A stretch of DNA of 64,000 bases from Nitrospirota bacterium (GTDB lineage Bacteria; Nitrospirota; Thermodesulfovibrionia; Thermodesulfovibrionales; Dissulfurispiraceae), in contig JAFGXL010000015.1 of the NCBI GenBank assembly GCA_016936655.1, positions 205,417 through 269,416 of the forward strand, written 5' to 3'. The stretch's first letter is position 1. Every line of letters begins with the position of its first letter. The notes under the pieces are model-generated. The model made no database searches. It was not told the DNA's origin and saw only the letters and a program-made list of their open reading frames with translations. This document shows, piece by piece, positions 42,812-52,580 of the stretch. The position numbers were made by a program, and so were the translations under genes.

Positions 42812-44056
42812 CTATATTATGTGCTTGAAGTCCTCTGACTTTACAGGACCCAAAATAGCGAGGCTCATTTTGCCGGAGTTTAAAAGACGGGCTGCGAGAT
42901 CCTTTGCGTGCTTGAGCTGCACTGACTCTATCTCTTTGATTATCTCTTTTACTGTGTAGTTGCGCTTGTAGTATATCTCCTGCCGCGCGATGCTCTGCAT
43001 TCTGCTGCTTGTTGAGTCGAGGCCGAGTATCAGGTTGCCCCTGAGCTGATCCTTTGCCCTGCGGAGTTCCTCTTCTGTTATGGTGTCAGCAAAATTCTTC
43101 ATCTCTTTGATTATCATCTCTGTAACAATGACAGCCTTCTTTTTGCCTGTGCCTGCATAGACAGCCCACATGCCTGCATCACAGTATGATGATGTATAGG
43201 AGTAGATGGAGTAGGCATATCCCTTCTTCTCCCTCACCTCCTGAAAGAGTCTTGAGCTTACGCTCGATCCGAGGATTGAGTTAAGAAGAGTTAAAGCATA
43301 GCGGTCATGGCTGGAGTATGGCACGCCCTCAACGCCGAGACATATGTGCGCCTCTGACAATTCTTTTGGTTTTATGATATTCACATTCCTGAAAGATGGT
43401 TGTCCGAATGTTTCGGGCTCAGAGCCTCTGGTCAGTTCGCCAAGGTGGCTGTTAAGCAGAGCCATAACCTTGTCAGGATCAAAGTTGCCTGCGCATGCTA
43501 TTACTGTATCAGCAGTGCCATAATATTTTTTGCAGTGGTCAATCAGATCTTCTCTTTGAAATGTCTTAACGGTGTCTCGAGTGCCGAGTACAGGCTGTCC
43601 GAGATCGCGGTCGCCCCATATAGCCTTGCTGAATATGTCGTGGATATACTCATCAGGCGTATCCTCGACCATCTTTATCTCTTCCTTGATAACGCCCTTT
43701 TCCTTCTCGATCTCTTCCGGATCAAAGGTGGAGTGCAGAAACACATCAGAAAGCAGGTCTATGCCTTTTTCAACATATTCGTCCAGCACCTTAACATAAA
43801 AGGCTGTGTTTTCTCTTGATGTGAACGCATTCAGATCACCGCCGAGCGAGTCGATGTATATTGCTATGTCTGAAGGTGTGCGGGTATTTGTGCCCTTGAA
43901 GAACATATGCTCAAGAAAGTGAGAGATGCCGTTTTTGTCAGGCATCTCATTTCTGGAACCGACCCTTACCCATATACCGACTATGACAGAGCGGAAATTC
44001 TTAATCTGCTCCATCACAACCGGTATGCCATTGTCGAGATATTTTTTGGTAAACAT
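42812..44056 (-). CDS. M16-family zinc protease (YmxG/PqqL-like)
   Basis: 414 residues from ATG 44056 with an AGGA site; an upstream ATG at 44071 is also possible. No signal peptide, so probably cytoplasmic. The zinc motif is GISHFLEHMFFKGT, with the second Glu region EKGVIKEEIKMVEDTPDEYIHD; the C-terminal part has GSSVSSRLFQEVREKKGYAYSIYSYTSS. The gene order rpsO-pnp-M16 protease is also seen in Firmicutes and other phyla. Distinct from the exported M16 pair at 34.5-37.2 kb. Confidence 0.93.
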   Translation of the reverse strand: MFTKKYLDNGIPVVMEQIKNFRSVIVGIWVRVGSRNEMPDKNGISHFLEHMFFKGTNTRTPSDIAIYIDSLGGDLNAFTSRENTAFYVKVLDEYVEKGIDLLSDVFLHSTFDPEEIEKEKGVIKEEIKMVEDTPDEYIHDIFSKAIWGDRDLGQPVLGTRDTVKTFQREDLIDHCKKYYGTADTVIACAGNFDPDKVMALLNSHLGELTRGSEPETFGQPSFRNVNIIKPKELSEAHICLGVEGVPYSSHDRYALTLLNSILGSSVSSRLFQEVREKKGYAYSIYSYTSSYCDAGMWAVYAGTGKKKAVIVTEMIIKEMKNFADTITEEELRRAKDQLRGNLILGLDSTSSRMQSIARQEIYYKRNYTVKEIIKEIESVQLKHAKDLAARLLNSGKMSLAILGPVKSEDFKHII

Positions 44057-44143
44057 TGACGCAGTCCTCATTAACTACAAACAGAAGTATCGGTTGTCAT
44101 GCTGGGCCTGCCGTGGTTCAGCAGGCCTTCGGTATCAGTTGCC

Positions 44144-46264
44144 CTATGGCTTCTGCTGCTCGCGCATGGCCTCTTTTCTGCTGAGTCTAACCCTTCCCTG
44201 ATTGTCGATCTCGATCACCTTGACCAGGACCTCATCGTCCATATTGATCTCGTCTGTGACCTTTGCCAGCCTCTTTTCGGATATCTGCGAAATATGCAGC
44301 AGGCCGTCAACACCGGGCATGATCTCCACAAAAGCGCCGAAATCAGCGATTCTCACAACCTTGCCGAGGTATATCTTGTTAAGCTCGGCTTCGGCTATGA
44401 TGCCGTTGATTATGTCTATGGCCTTCTGCGCGGACTGCTCGTCTGATGATGCTATGTTGATGAGCCCGGAGTCGTCAATATCAATCTTGACGCCGGTCTG
44501 CTCAATAATGCCTCTTATTACCTTGCCGCCTGAACCAATTACATCCCTGATCTTCTCCTGTTTGATCTTCATGGTGTAGATCCTGGGTGCAAAAGGAGAC
44601 AGGTCTGTTCTGGGTGCCGTTAGCGACTCGTCCATTTTTGAAAGTATATGCAGCCTGCCGAGTCTTGCCTGCTCCAGAGCGGTCTTCATTATATCAAAGG
44701 TTACACCGCTGATCTTTACATCCATCTGGAATGCGGTTATACCCTTTGTTGTGCCAGCAACCTTAAAGTCCATATCGCCAAGATGATCTTCGAGTCCAAG
44801 TATGTCTGTAAGGACAACCACCTTGTCATCTTCCTTTATAAGGCCCATAGCTATGCCTGCAACAGGAGCAGATATAGGCACTCCGGCATCCATGAGCGAA
44901 AGAGTAGCTCCGCATACAGTAGCCATTGATGATGATCCGTTAGATTCGAGAACATCAGACACAATTCTTATTGTGTATGGGAATTTGTCCTTACCCGGCA
45001 CAACATATCTGAGAGCCCTTTCAGCAAGCGCTCCATGTCCAATTTCACGTCTGCCCGGCGAACGAAGCGGCTTAACCTCGCCTACGCTGAACGGAGGGAA
45101 GTTGTAGTGCAGCATAAATGTCTTGAAGGTCTCGCCATCCAGAGAATCAACTCTCTGCTCATCATCAGCAGTGCCGAGTGTTGTAACAACAAGCGCCTGG
45201 GTCTCTCCTCTTACAAAAAGGGCAGAGCCATGAGCGCGCGGCAAAATTCCGACATGAGAGTTTATCTGCCTGACCTGATCAGGTTTTCTGCTGTCAGAGC
45301 GAACTCCTTTTTCGATAATCATGCCTCTGACTATCTCCTGCTCGTAGGCATCAAATACCGCTGCTATCTCTCTGGTCAGATTTTTTGAAGCTGAACTGAA
45401 AAACTTCTCAGCATTCTCTGGTGTATTGAAATAGGTCACAGCATCATCAAGGATCGCATCTATAGCCTGCTGCCTCAGCTGCTTGCCTGGTATGGCTATG
45501 GCAGACATGAGCTTTTCAGACACATACTCCCTGACCACGCCTTTGAACTCTGTGTTTTCTTCAATAATCTTTACAGCTCTCTTCTCTTTGCCGGCCTTTG
45601 CCCTCAGCTCGTCCTGGAATGCTGTGATCTTTTTGATCTCCTGGTGAGCAAGATTTATAGCATCAAGCAGCTCAGCTTCTGAAACCTCAGCTCCGCCGCC
45701 CTCTACCATAATAACAGCCTCATCTGTACCCGCAACAACAAGGTTCATGTCGAGCGATGCGATCTGGCTAAGGTCAGGATTGATAATAAGATTGCCGTCA
45801 AGTCTTCCTATCCTTACTGCGCCTACCGGCTTGAGCAGCGGGATGTCAGAGATGTGCATGGCAGCTGATATGCCGATAATGCCGAGCATGTCAGAGACAT
45901 TCTCATCTCCATAAGAAAGAACACTCACTATGCCCTGTGTTTCGTGATAGAAACCTTCAGGAAAGAGCGGCCTTATTGGGCGGTCTATGAGCCTGGAGGT
46001 GAGCACCTCTTTTTCAGAAGGTCTGCCCTCGCGCTTGAAAAAGCCGCCCGGAATCTTTCCGGCAGAGTAGGTCTTTTCCTGATAATCGATGGTGAGAGGA
46101 AAGAAGTCGAGCCCCTCTTTTGCTGTCTTTGCTGATACTACTGTTGCCAGAACGACTGTATCCCCGTATTTGAGGACAACAGAACCGTCTGCCTGCCTGG
46201 CCATGAGGCCTGTCTCTGCGATAAGCCTCTTGCCCTTGATCTCTAATTCAAGATTCGTAATCAA
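44144..46264 (-). CDS. pnp: Polynucleotide phosphorylase
   Basis: A 3'-5' phosphorolytic exoribonuclease and degradosome core, 706 residues. Two RNase PH domains (first with GGFFKREGRPSEKEVLTSRLIDRPIRPLFPEGF, second with RSPGRREIGHGALAERAL and SNGSSSMATVCGATLSLMDAGVP), then KH (IRDVIGSGGKVIRGIIEQTG) and S1 (GKVVRIADFGAFVEIMPGVDGLLHISQI) domains. Complete. It follows rpsO by about 40 bases. Confidence 0.98.
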   Translation of the reverse strand: MITNLELEIKGKRLIAETGLMARQADGSVVLKYGDTVVLATVVSAKTAKEGLDFFPLTIDYQEKTYSAGKIPGGFFKREGRPSEKEVLTSRLIDRPIRPLFPEGFYHETQGIVSVLSYGDENVSDMLGIIGISAAMHISDIPLLKPVGAVRIGRLDGNLIINPDLSQIASLDMNLVVAGTDEAVIMVEGGGAEVSEAELLDAINLAHQEIKKITAFQDELRAKAGKEKRAVKIIEENTEFKGVVREYVSEKLMSAIAIPGKQLRQQAIDAILDDAVTYFNTPENAEKFFSSASKNLTREIAAVFDAYEQEIVRGMIIEKGVRSDSRKPDQVRQINSHVGILPRAHGSALFVRGETQALVVTTLGTADDEQRVDSLDGETFKTFMLHYNFPPFSVGEVKPLRSPGRREIGHGALAERALRYVVPGKDKFPYTIRIVSDVLESNGSSSMATVCGATLSLMDAGVPISAPVAGIAMGLIKEDDKVVVLTDILGLEDHLGDMDFKVAGTTKGITAFQMDVKISGVTFDIMKTALEQARLGRLHILSKMDESLTAPRTDLSPFAPRIYTMKIKQEKIRDVIGSGGKVIRGIIEQTGVKIDIDDSGLINIASSDEQSAQKAIDIINGIIAEAELNKIYLGKVVRIADFGAFVEIMPGVDGLLHISQISEKRLAKVTDEINMDDEVLVKVIEIDNQGRVRLSRKEAMREQQKP

Positions 46265-46306
46265 ACTTTATTTTCTCCTATGTGCTTTGAACCATCTTTT
46301 GCTTAA

Positions 46307-46576
46307 CTATTTTCTGATGCCGAGCTTTTCAACAACCGCGTTAAAACGGGTCTTGTTGGAATCCCTGAGATAGTTGAGCAGCTTCTTCCTCTTTGCAACA
46401 AGCTTTAGAAGGCCTCTGCGCGAGTGATGATCTTTTTTGTGGGTTTTGAAATGCTCTGTGAGGTAGACAATCCTCTCTGTAAGGAGCGCGACCTGTACTT
46501 CAGGAGATCCTGTGTCAGTATCGTGAACCTTGTATCCTGTGATGATTTCCTGCTTCTTTGAGGCGTCAAGCGCCAT
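46307..46576 (-). CDS. rpsO: 30S ribosomal protein S15
   Basis: 89 residues, standard length: [68 protein letters not shown] and the end. It binds the 16S central domain. AAAGGGGTG precedes the ATG. The rpsO-pnp pair is one of the most conserved bacterial gene neighbourhoods. Confidence 0.98.
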   Translation of the reverse strand: MALDASKKQEIITGYKVHDTDTGSPEVQVALLTERIVYLTEHFKTHKKDHHSRRGLLKLVAKRKKLLNYLRDSNKTRFNAVVEKLGIRK

Positions 46577-46802
46577 GCTAAAATCACCCCTTTCTCTTTA
46601 ATATATATACTAATAGCCTGTAAAACAGATAAATAGATTAGCACAAGGCAACGAGCTGTGTAAAGGCGTTTTTACCCAAAATTATAAATAAAACAGTCGG
46701 ATCAGATGGTCGAATCGCCACAGTATGCCGGGCTGTGGTATTATGTTCTTTTGTTTTAATCAAATATACCAGTCAGTTGCTGACAGATACAGGGGGCATA
46801 TG

Positions 46803-48206
46803 ATGGATGTGAGGGTAAGATTCGCGCCCAGTCCGACAGGGCATCTTCATATAGGCGGAGCGAGGACAGCACTTTTTAACTGGCTTTTTGCCAGAAATGC
46901 CGGCGGCAAATTTGTTCTCAGAATAGAGGACACAGACACTACCCGTTCAACAGAAGAGTACATTGAAGCGATTATTGACGGCATGAAATGGCTTAATCTT
47001 GATTGGGACGAAGGACCATTCAGGCAGACAGACCGCTTTGATGTGTACAGAAAATATGTTGACCGCCTCATAAGTGAAGGCAAGGCCTACTACTGCTACT
47101 GCACACCCGAAGAGCTCGAGGATCGAAGAAAAAGTGCGCAGGAGCAAGCTGCTGACTATAAATATGACGGCAGATGCAGAGAGCTGAAAGAGCCTCAGGC
47201 AGATAGACCTGCTGCTGTAAGGTTTAAGATGCCTGAATATGGCACAACTGTTGTGGATGATCTTATACGCGGCAAGGTTGCTTTCGAAAACAGTGTGCTT
47301 GAGGACATGATAATACTCCGTTCAGATGGCACACCGACATACAACTTTGTAGTGGTAGTTGATGATATAGAGATGAAGATCACCCATGTGATAAGGGGTG
47401 ACGACCACCTAAACAACACCCCAAAGCAGATACACATATACAAGGCATTTGGATGGGAAGTTCCAAAGTTTGCTCATCTGCCGATGATACTCGGCGCTGA
47501 CAAGACGAGGCTCAGCAAGCGCCACGGGGCAACATCAGTCATGGCATATAAAGAGATGGGCTATCTGCCTGAGGCTCTGGTCAACTATCTTGTACGGCTC
47601 GGCTGGTCATACGGCGATCAGGAGGTGTTCAGCCGCCAAGAGCTCATTCAGCACTTCTCATTCGATGCTGTAGGCAAATCCGCTGCTGTGTTCAATCCAG
47701 AAAAGCTGCTTTGGCTGAATAGTCAATACATAATTAAATCTGATCCAGAAAAGCTGGCCGAGCTGGTCATCCCGTTCCTTCTAAAAGACGGAACCATAAA
47801 AGAGGGGCAAGATATAGATATAAAGTGGCTCGCAAGGGCTGTTGCAACACTACAGGAGAGGGCAAAGACACTCATAGAACTCGCAACAAGCCTTAAGTAT
47901 TACATTTCAGAAGATATTGAAATAGACCCAAAGGCTGCTGAGAAGTTTCTGAAACCTGAGAATCTTGCATACCTTAAAGAACTCAAGGACATGCTGCCTG
48001 AAACAGAAAACTTCAACGCAGCAGAGATAGAGAAGGCATTTCATGCTGTTTCTGAGAAGCACTCGACAAAACTCGGAAGCATCGCTCAGCCGGCAAGAGT
48101 GGCAATTACTGGCAGCACAGCGAGCCCGGGAATGTTCGAGCTGATGGAGATACTCGGCAGGCAGAAGGTTATAAAAAGATTTTCAAAGGTGCTTGGCGAG
48201 CAGTAA
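46803..48206 (+). CDS. gltX: Glutamyl-tRNA synthetase
   Basis: 467 residues from ATG 46803, six bases behind an AGGGGG site; tandem ATG at 46800. The class I HIGH motif is in VRFAPSPTGHLHIGGARTALFNW and KMSKS is KTRLSKRHG. The C-terminal anticodon domain is complete. glnS is also encoded in this window, so charging of tRNA-Gln need not go through misacylation by this enzyme. A strong terminator follows. The frame is open 26 codons upstream without a sensible start. Confidence 0.97.
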   Translation: MDVRVRFAPSPTGHLHIGGARTALFNWLFARNAGGKFVLRIEDTDTTRSTEEYIEAIIDGMKWLNLDWDEGPFRQTDRFDVYRKYVDRLISEGKAYYCYCTPEELEDRRKSAQEQAADYKYDGRCRELKEPQADRPAAVRFKMPEYGTTVVDDLIRGKVAFENSVLEDMIILRSDGTPTYNFVVVVDDIEMKITHVIRGDDHLNNTPKQIHIYKAFGWEVPKFAHLPMILGADKTRLSKRHGATSVMAYKEMGYLPEALVNYLVRLGWSYGDQEVFSRQELIQHFSFDAVGKSAAVFNPEKLLWLNSQYIIKSDPEKLAELVIPFLLKDGTIKEGQDIDIKWLARAVATLQERAKTLIELATSLKYYISEDIEIDPKAAEKFLKPENLAYLKELKDMLPETENFNAAEIEKAFHAVSEKHSTKLGSIAQPARVAITGSTASPGMFELMEILGRQKVIKRFSKVLGEQ

Positions 48207-48223
48207 ACAGAAAAAAATATTCT

Positions 48224-48268
48224 AAAGAGGCATGCTTCAGATCCTGAAGCATGCCTCTTTTTTTGTGA
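48224..48268 (+). terminator. Intrinsic terminator of gltX, overlapping the convergent gene
   Basis: A perfect 17-bp stem (AAAGAGGCATGCTTCAG and its complement) with a 3-base loop at 48224-48260, then a run of T. The right arm lies inside the last codons of the convergent pseudouridine synthase gene, which ends at 48237. Confidence 0.93.
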
Positions 48269-49055
48269 ATGGACAGATGAATTTAAGTTCAACAGCGCTC
48301 AGTTTCATGCCCTCCCTATTCTTGTTGCCATGACCATACTTGGGATCGCCAATTACAGGATAGCCGAGCATGTCAAAATGCCTTCTTATCTGGTGCAGCC
48401 TGCCTGTGGCAATCCTCACATCCAGCAAAGAGGAATTGGCACATGAGTCATACGATATGAATTCATAATCAGTCACTGCTGTTTTGCCGTCAATCAGTAT
48501 ATCAATCCGAGACTTTTCAGCATGGCCCCTTATATCTCCAAGCACCTCAACGCGATAAAGCTTTTCTATCATGTTCTGTTGAAATAGCAAGGACATTTTT
48601 GCGGCAGCCTCTTTTGTGTGTCCAATAATCATAAGACCTGATGCCTCACGGTCAAGCCTGTGCACAAGAAATACCTCGCGCTTTGATCCGAAATGCAGAT
48701 CAGCCTGCCGCAGCAATGAGCAGTGGTCTCCATACATGGTACCCTGCGCCATCAGTCCTGCGGGCTTGAACCATACTGAGTAGCGCTGAATATCAGCAAC
48801 CAGACAAGCCTCAGGCGGTTTTATTGCGAGCAGGGCAGGATCATAATAGAACTCAACACAATCTCCCTGCTTTAAAATGGCAGAAGCCTTCCTATGTCTC
48901 TTGAGTTTGGTGCCGCGCCTTATCCAGAATGCGCCCTTGTTCATCGCATCCTTAACCCTGCTTTTTGACAGACCAGTTTGAAGTGACAACAAATCAGCCG
49001 CAGCTGCTGGAGAATCGACCTTGATAATGAACTTTTTCCCTGATTCTGCTCTCAT
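48237..49055 (-). CDS. RluA-family pseudouridine synthase
   Basis: 272 residues. An S4-like N-terminal part (GLSKSRVKDAMNKGAFWIRRGTKLKRHRKA) precedes the catalytic domain with HRLDREASGLMIIG (catalytic Asp), VRIATGRLHQIRRHFDMLGYPVIGDPKYG. It isomerises uridines in rRNA or tRNA; the exact site cannot be read. The last codons (KKEACFRI) are encoded by the gltX terminator stem. ATG at 49055. Confidence 0.92.
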   Translation of the reverse strand: MRAESGKKFIIKVDSPAAAADLLSLQTGLSKSRVKDAMNKGAFWIRRGTKLKRHRKASAILKQGDCVEFYYDPALLAIKPPEACLVADIQRYSVWFKPAGLMAQGTMYGDHCSLLRQADLHFGSKREVFLVHRLDREASGLMIIGHTKEAAAKMSLLFQQNMIEKLYRVEVLGDIRGHAEKSRIDILIDGKTAVTDYEFISYDSCANSSLLDVRIATGRLHQIRRHFDMLGYPVIGDPKYGHGNKNREGMKLSAVELKFICPFTKKEACFRI

Positions 49056-49153
49056 GCCAAATATGATAATGCCTTATACGCAGAGCTTACAACTTTTCAT
49101 TGCATGATAACCGCGACTGTGATACATTTTAGTTATAAACTCCGCAGGAGGTT

Positions 49154-49411
49154 GTGGTGAATACGCCTGTAAAAATGTACACACTAAGCACATGCGTTCA
49201 TTGCAAAGCAGCAAAAAAGATGCTGGATGACTGCTCCATTAAATTCGACTTTACTGATATTGATCTGCTCGAGGGCAAGGAGCGCGAAGATATGATCGCA
49301 GAAGTAAAAAAGATTAATGAAAGATGCTCCTTTCCGACCATACTTATCGGCGACAAAGTGATAGTCGGCTTTAAGGAAGATGAAATACGCAAGGCTCTGG
49401 GACTGTCATGA
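49154..49411 (+). CDS. Glutaredoxin-like protein
   Basis: 85 residues with the thioredoxin fold. The redox site is STCVHCKAAKKML, and CSFPTILIGDKVIVGFKEDEIRKAL provides the cis-Pro. Similar to the small glutaredoxins and NrdH types. Start GTG 49154 with CAGGAGG ahead. It overlaps the ferredoxin:thioredoxin reductase gene by 4 bases, which suggests that enzyme reduces it. Confidence 0.92.
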   Translation: MVNTPVKMYTLSTCVHCKAAKKMLDDCSIKFDFTDIDLLEGKEREDMIAEVKKINERCSFPTILIGDKVIVGFKEDEIRKALGLS

Positions 49412-49731
49412 AGATAGATGAACTCAGAGTATTTCTTGAGCGCACTCAGGAGCCAAAGGGTTTCTTTCTGAACAAAGACAGGTCATTTGTACATGATCTG
49501 TTATCTGGACTAATAACAAACAGGGATCGATACGGCTACATGTGCTGCCCATGCAGGCTATCATCAGGAGACAGACAAAAAGACACAGACATTATATGCC
49601 CTTGCGAGTATAGGGAGCAGGATGTAGCTGAATACGGCAGCTGCTACTGCGGCCTATATGTATCAAAAGATTGGAACAAGGAACTGATAAAACATCAGTT
49701 TGTGCCTGAAAGAAGACCGTTTACAAAATAA
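49408..49731 (+). CDS. Ferredoxin:thioredoxin reductase catalytic (beta) subunit
   Basis: 107 residues with the cysteine pattern of the FTR catalytic chain: CCPCR (46-50), CPC (64-66) and CYC (79-81). These hold a [4Fe-4S] cluster beside the redox disulfide. It passes electrons from ferredoxin to a thioredoxin-fold protein, here most likely the glutaredoxin encoded directly upstream with 4-base overlap. No variable (alpha) subunit gene is nearby, as in other non-phototrophic anaerobes. Confidence 0.93.
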   Translation: MKIDELRVFLERTQEPKGFFLNKDRSFVHDLLSGLITNRDRYGYMCCPCRLSSGDRQKDTDIICPCEYREQDVAEYGSCYCGLYVSKDWNKELIKHQFVPERRPFTK

Positions 49732-49734
49732 ATT

Positions 49735-50046
49735 CAAGATTCAAAATTCAAGGTTCAACAAAACTACAAACAACAGGTTAAATATTCAAAGTTCAAGGTT
49801 CAACACAACCACAAACGACAGATTCAAAACTCAAGATTCAAGGTTTAATACAAAAACAACAAGTTCAACATAAACACAGATTCAGCTCCAAAATTCAACG
49901 GTTAAAATAACATTGAGTCGAGGCGCAATTTTACTCCAGGTTTTGAGACTAAAATAACAAAGCAATTGGATTTCGACAGTTTGGGTTAAAACTATGCATT
50001 GCACCAGAAAATAATATTGCACCTAATCAACTTATTTTGCTGTTTG
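49735..50046. repeat. Degenerate TTCAA-type short repeats behind the four-helix-bundle gene
   Basis: About 310 bases rich in copies of ATTCAAGATTCAA, AGTTCAAGGTTCAAC and relatives, irregularly spaced and fading toward 50000. The last codons of the adjacent gene are made of the same repeat (FKNQNSKFKK). No other feature seen. Confidence 0.8.
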
Positions 50047-50511
50047 TTAATCTTTTTTGAACTTTGAATTTTGATTCTTGAACTCTTTTAAAAATTCTTC
50101 CATCTCTTCTGCCCTGCTCTTATATGCTGTCCTGAACTTTTCTCCCTTAAGGTTGCTGCCTTTGAGATAAGAAATAAATCCGCTTAGCTGTGCAGATACC
50201 TCCCTGCACATGGCAGCGCACGACTGAAAATCTTTATCAGGCAGATATCCAAGTTCTCGCGCAATATAAATCTGCGATCGCACCTCTCCGCAGGAGCCTT
50301 TTGAAATATATAGGAACTGTATAAATTCTGTATTAGAGCCTCGCTCAAAACCTTCAGCAATATTAGACATAACAGAAACAGCGGCGCGGCTTATTTTGTC
50401 TGCAAGTGAATAGTCTTTAATAAATTTGTCGCTGGATGAAAGCCTGTAGACCTCTTTAACCAGCTGCAGGGACTTCTGCCAGACATCAAGTTCTTCAAAG
50501 CTCCTGGGCAT
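50047..50511 (-). CDS. Four-helix-bundle protein (23S rRNA intervening-sequence type)
   Basis: 154 residues of the S23/IVP family: FEELDVWQKSLQLVKEVYRLSSSDKFIKDYSLADKISRAAVSVMSNIAEGFERGSNTEFIQFLYISKGSCGEVRSQIYIARELGYL. Relatives occur in insertions of 23S rRNA genes and as scattered single genes; diversity-generating retroelement accessory proteins share the fold. Function unknown. It lies inside a block of TTCAA-type repeats on both sides, which looks like a mobile or amplified unit dropped between FTR and glnS. Confidence 0.9.
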   Translation of the reverse strand: MPRSFEELDVWQKSLQLVKEVYRLSSSDKFIKDYSLADKISRAAVSVMSNIAEGFERGSNTEFIQFLYISKGSCGEVRSQIYIARELGYLPDKDFQSCAAMCREVSAQLSGFISYLKGSNLKGEKFRTAYKSRAEEMEEFLKEFKNQNSKFKKD

Positions 50512-50620
50512 AAAACCTCACTCAAAAAAAACAGGTTCAAGATAACGACAGGTTCAAGATTCAATATTTAAAGTTCAACACAAAATAAATTCAAAACTCA
50601 AAACAACAATTCCGGGTATA
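50512..50620. repeat. Degenerate TTCAA-type repeats ahead of the four-helix-bundle gene
   Basis: Copies such as ACAGGTTCAAGAT, AGGTTCAAGATTCAA and AAAGTTCAACAC match the repeats on the other side of the gene and run up to the glnS stop region. Confidence 0.75.
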
Positions 50621-52321
50621 TTATTTTTTAGCTGTCTTCTGTATTTTTGCCCATTCGTCTTTAAGCGTCACTATTCTGTTAAATACAGGATGTCCAGTTT
50701 TTGAATCAAAAGAATCAACACAGAAGTAACCCAGCCTCTCAAACTGGTACTGCGCGCCCGGCTGAGCTGATTTGAGTGAAGGCTCAACTTTTGCAATGTT
50801 TTTTTCGAGTGATTTAGGGTTGAGATTTTCAGTAAACTCCATGCCCTCTTCTATATCATCAGGCGCCTCTTTTGCGAAGAGAGTATCATAAAGCCTCACC
50901 TCTGCATCGAGCGCATGTGCTGCTGACACCCAGTGAAGGGTTGCCTTCACCTTTCTTCCGTCAGGAGCGTCTCCGCCTCTTGTAGCAGGATCATAAGTGC
51001 AGTGTATCTCAACTATATTGCCGGCGCTGTCCTTTACAACGCTCTCGCATTTGATGAAGTAGGCGTACCTGAGCCGCACCTCTCTGCCGGGTGCGAGCCT
51101 GAAGAACTGCTTTGGCGGCTCTTCCATAAAATCATCCTGCTCAATATAAAGCTCACGCGAAAAAGGCACCTTTCTTGTGCCTGCGCTGCTGTCCTCCGGA
51201 TTATTAACTGCATCGAGCTCATCATACTGTCCTTCAGGATAGTTTGTTATAACAACCTTGAGCGGTTTAAGCACAGACATCACACGCAAAGCTGTTTTGT
51301 TCAGATCCTCTCTGACACAAAATTCTAGCAGAGCCATATCAACCATGCTGTCTCTCTTGCCTACGCCTATCCTATCGCAGAAATTCCTTATCGCAGCAGG
51401 CGGGTATCCACGCCGCCTCATGCCTGCGATGGTCGGCATTCTCGGATCATCCCAGCCTGATACAAAATTTTCACTCACAAGTTTGAGCAGCTTGCGCTTG
51501 CTCAGCACTGTGTATGTAATGTTGAGCCGTGCAAACTCTATCTGCTGTGTGCGGCAAATATCAAGCTGCTCAAGAAACCAGTCATAGAGCGGCCTGTGAT
51601 CCTCATACTCCATTGTGCAGACAGAGTGAGTTATGCCTTCAATGGAATCCGAGAGCGGATGCGCATAGTCATACATCGGATAGATGCACCACTTGCTGCC
51701 TGTGCGCTGATGGTCTTCGTGCTTGATGCGGTACATTACAGGATCGCGCATGTTGATGTTGCCTGATGACATATCTATCTTTGCCCTGAGCACCCTTGCG
51801 CCGTCAGGGAATTCGCCTTTTCTCATGCGCTCAAAAAGATCTAGATTCTCTTCAACTGTCCTGTTTCTGTATGGACTCTCTTTACCAGGTTCTGTAAGTG
51901 TGCCTCTGTACTGCCTGATCTCATCGCCGCTAAGGTCGCAAACATAAGCCTTGCCTGAATTTATAAGCTGCACTGCAAAATCATACAGCCTCTCAAAATA
52001 GTCGGATGCGAAATAGAGCCTCTCCTGCCAGTCAAACCCGAGCCAGCGCACATCAGCCATTATGGAGTCAACATACTCCTGCTCTTCCTTGCTGGGGTTA
52101 GTGTCATCAAAGCGCAGGTTGCAGATGCCGTTAAACTCAGCAGCCAGTCCGAAGTTTAGGCATATGGATTTTGCATGGCCTATATGAAGGTATCCGTTCG
52201 GCTCAGGCGGAAAGCGTGTGATAACCTTGCCGCTGTTTTTATTATTCTTTATATCTTCAGCAACTATATTTCTTATAAAATTTGATGCCTGTGTAGGCTC
52301 TGGGCTCTTATTTGTATCCAT
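50621..52321 (-). CDS. glnS: Glutaminyl-tRNA synthetase
   Basis: 566 residues. Class I motifs: [23 protein letters not shown] (HIGH) and VLSKRKL (KMSKS). GlnRS-specific parts are [51 protein letters not shown] and the two beta-barrel anticodon domains ending [25 protein letters not shown]. Complete. The enzyme came to bacteria by transfer from eukaryotes and is patchy outside Gammaproteobacteria, so its presence is informative on lineage. Confidence 0.97.
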   Translation of the reverse strand: MDTNKSPEPTQASNFIRNIVAEDIKNNKNSGKVITRFPPEPNGYLHIGHAKSICLNFGLAAEFNGICNLRFDDTNPSKEEQEYVDSIMADVRWLGFDWQERLYFASDYFERLYDFAVQLINSGKAYVCDLSGDEIRQYRGTLTEPGKESPYRNRTVEENLDLFERMRKGEFPDGARVLRAKIDMSSGNINMRDPVMYRIKHEDHQRTGSKWCIYPMYDYAHPLSDSIEGITHSVCTMEYEDHRPLYDWFLEQLDICRTQQIEFARLNITYTVLSKRKLLKLVSENFVSGWDDPRMPTIAGMRRRGYPPAAIRNFCDRIGVGKRDSMVDMALLEFCVREDLNKTALRVMSVLKPLKVVITNYPEGQYDELDAVNNPEDSSAGTRKVPFSRELYIEQDDFMEEPPKQFFRLAPGREVRLRYAYFIKCESVVKDSAGNIVEIHCTYDPATRGGDAPDGRKVKATLHWVSAAHALDAEVRLYDTLFAKEAPDDIEEGMEFTENLNPKSLEKNIAKVEPSLKSAQPGAQYQFERLGYFCVDSFDSKTGHPVFNRIVTLKDEWAKIQKTAKK

Positions 52322-52493
52322 AATCTTCCTCTTGAGCTTTTCATGTTATTGTAAGGCTGCTGATTATTTTAGCACACACTCGATAAATCACTGAATAAAC
52401 GGCTCTAAAGACTTGCCACAATTCTCCGGCATTATGCTAAAATAGTTACTCTTGAAGTTCGGATAATCCGTTCTTTAGGAAGGTATATGGTAT

Positions 52494-52580
52494 GCCGAAG
52501 TGGCGGAACTGGCAGACGCGCTAGGTTCAGGGTCTAGTGGTCGCAAGGCCGTGCGGGTTCGAATCCCGCCTTCGGCACCA
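52494..52580 (+). tRNA. tRNA-Leu (anticodon CAG)
   Basis: An 87-nt class II tRNA. The acceptor GCCGAAG pairs with CTTCGGC, the anticodon loop TTCAGGG gives CAG for codon CUG, a long variable arm TGGTCGCAAGGCCGT is present, the T arm is GCGGGTTCGAATCCCGC, and ACCA is encoded. Transcribed away from glnS. Confidence 0.96.

Noticed and set aside
43400..43819. 139-codon plus-strand ORF inside the M16 protease gene
   Set aside because: Antisense shadow of a conserved zinc protease sequence.
44105..44127. Hairpin GGCCTGC/GCAGGCC behind pnp as terminator
   Set aside because: No T run follows on either strand and it lies only just past the pnp stop; not called.
49735..50620. CRISPR-like array
   Set aside because: The TTCAA repeats are short, degenerate and irregularly spaced, with no unique spacers of constant length and no cas genes.
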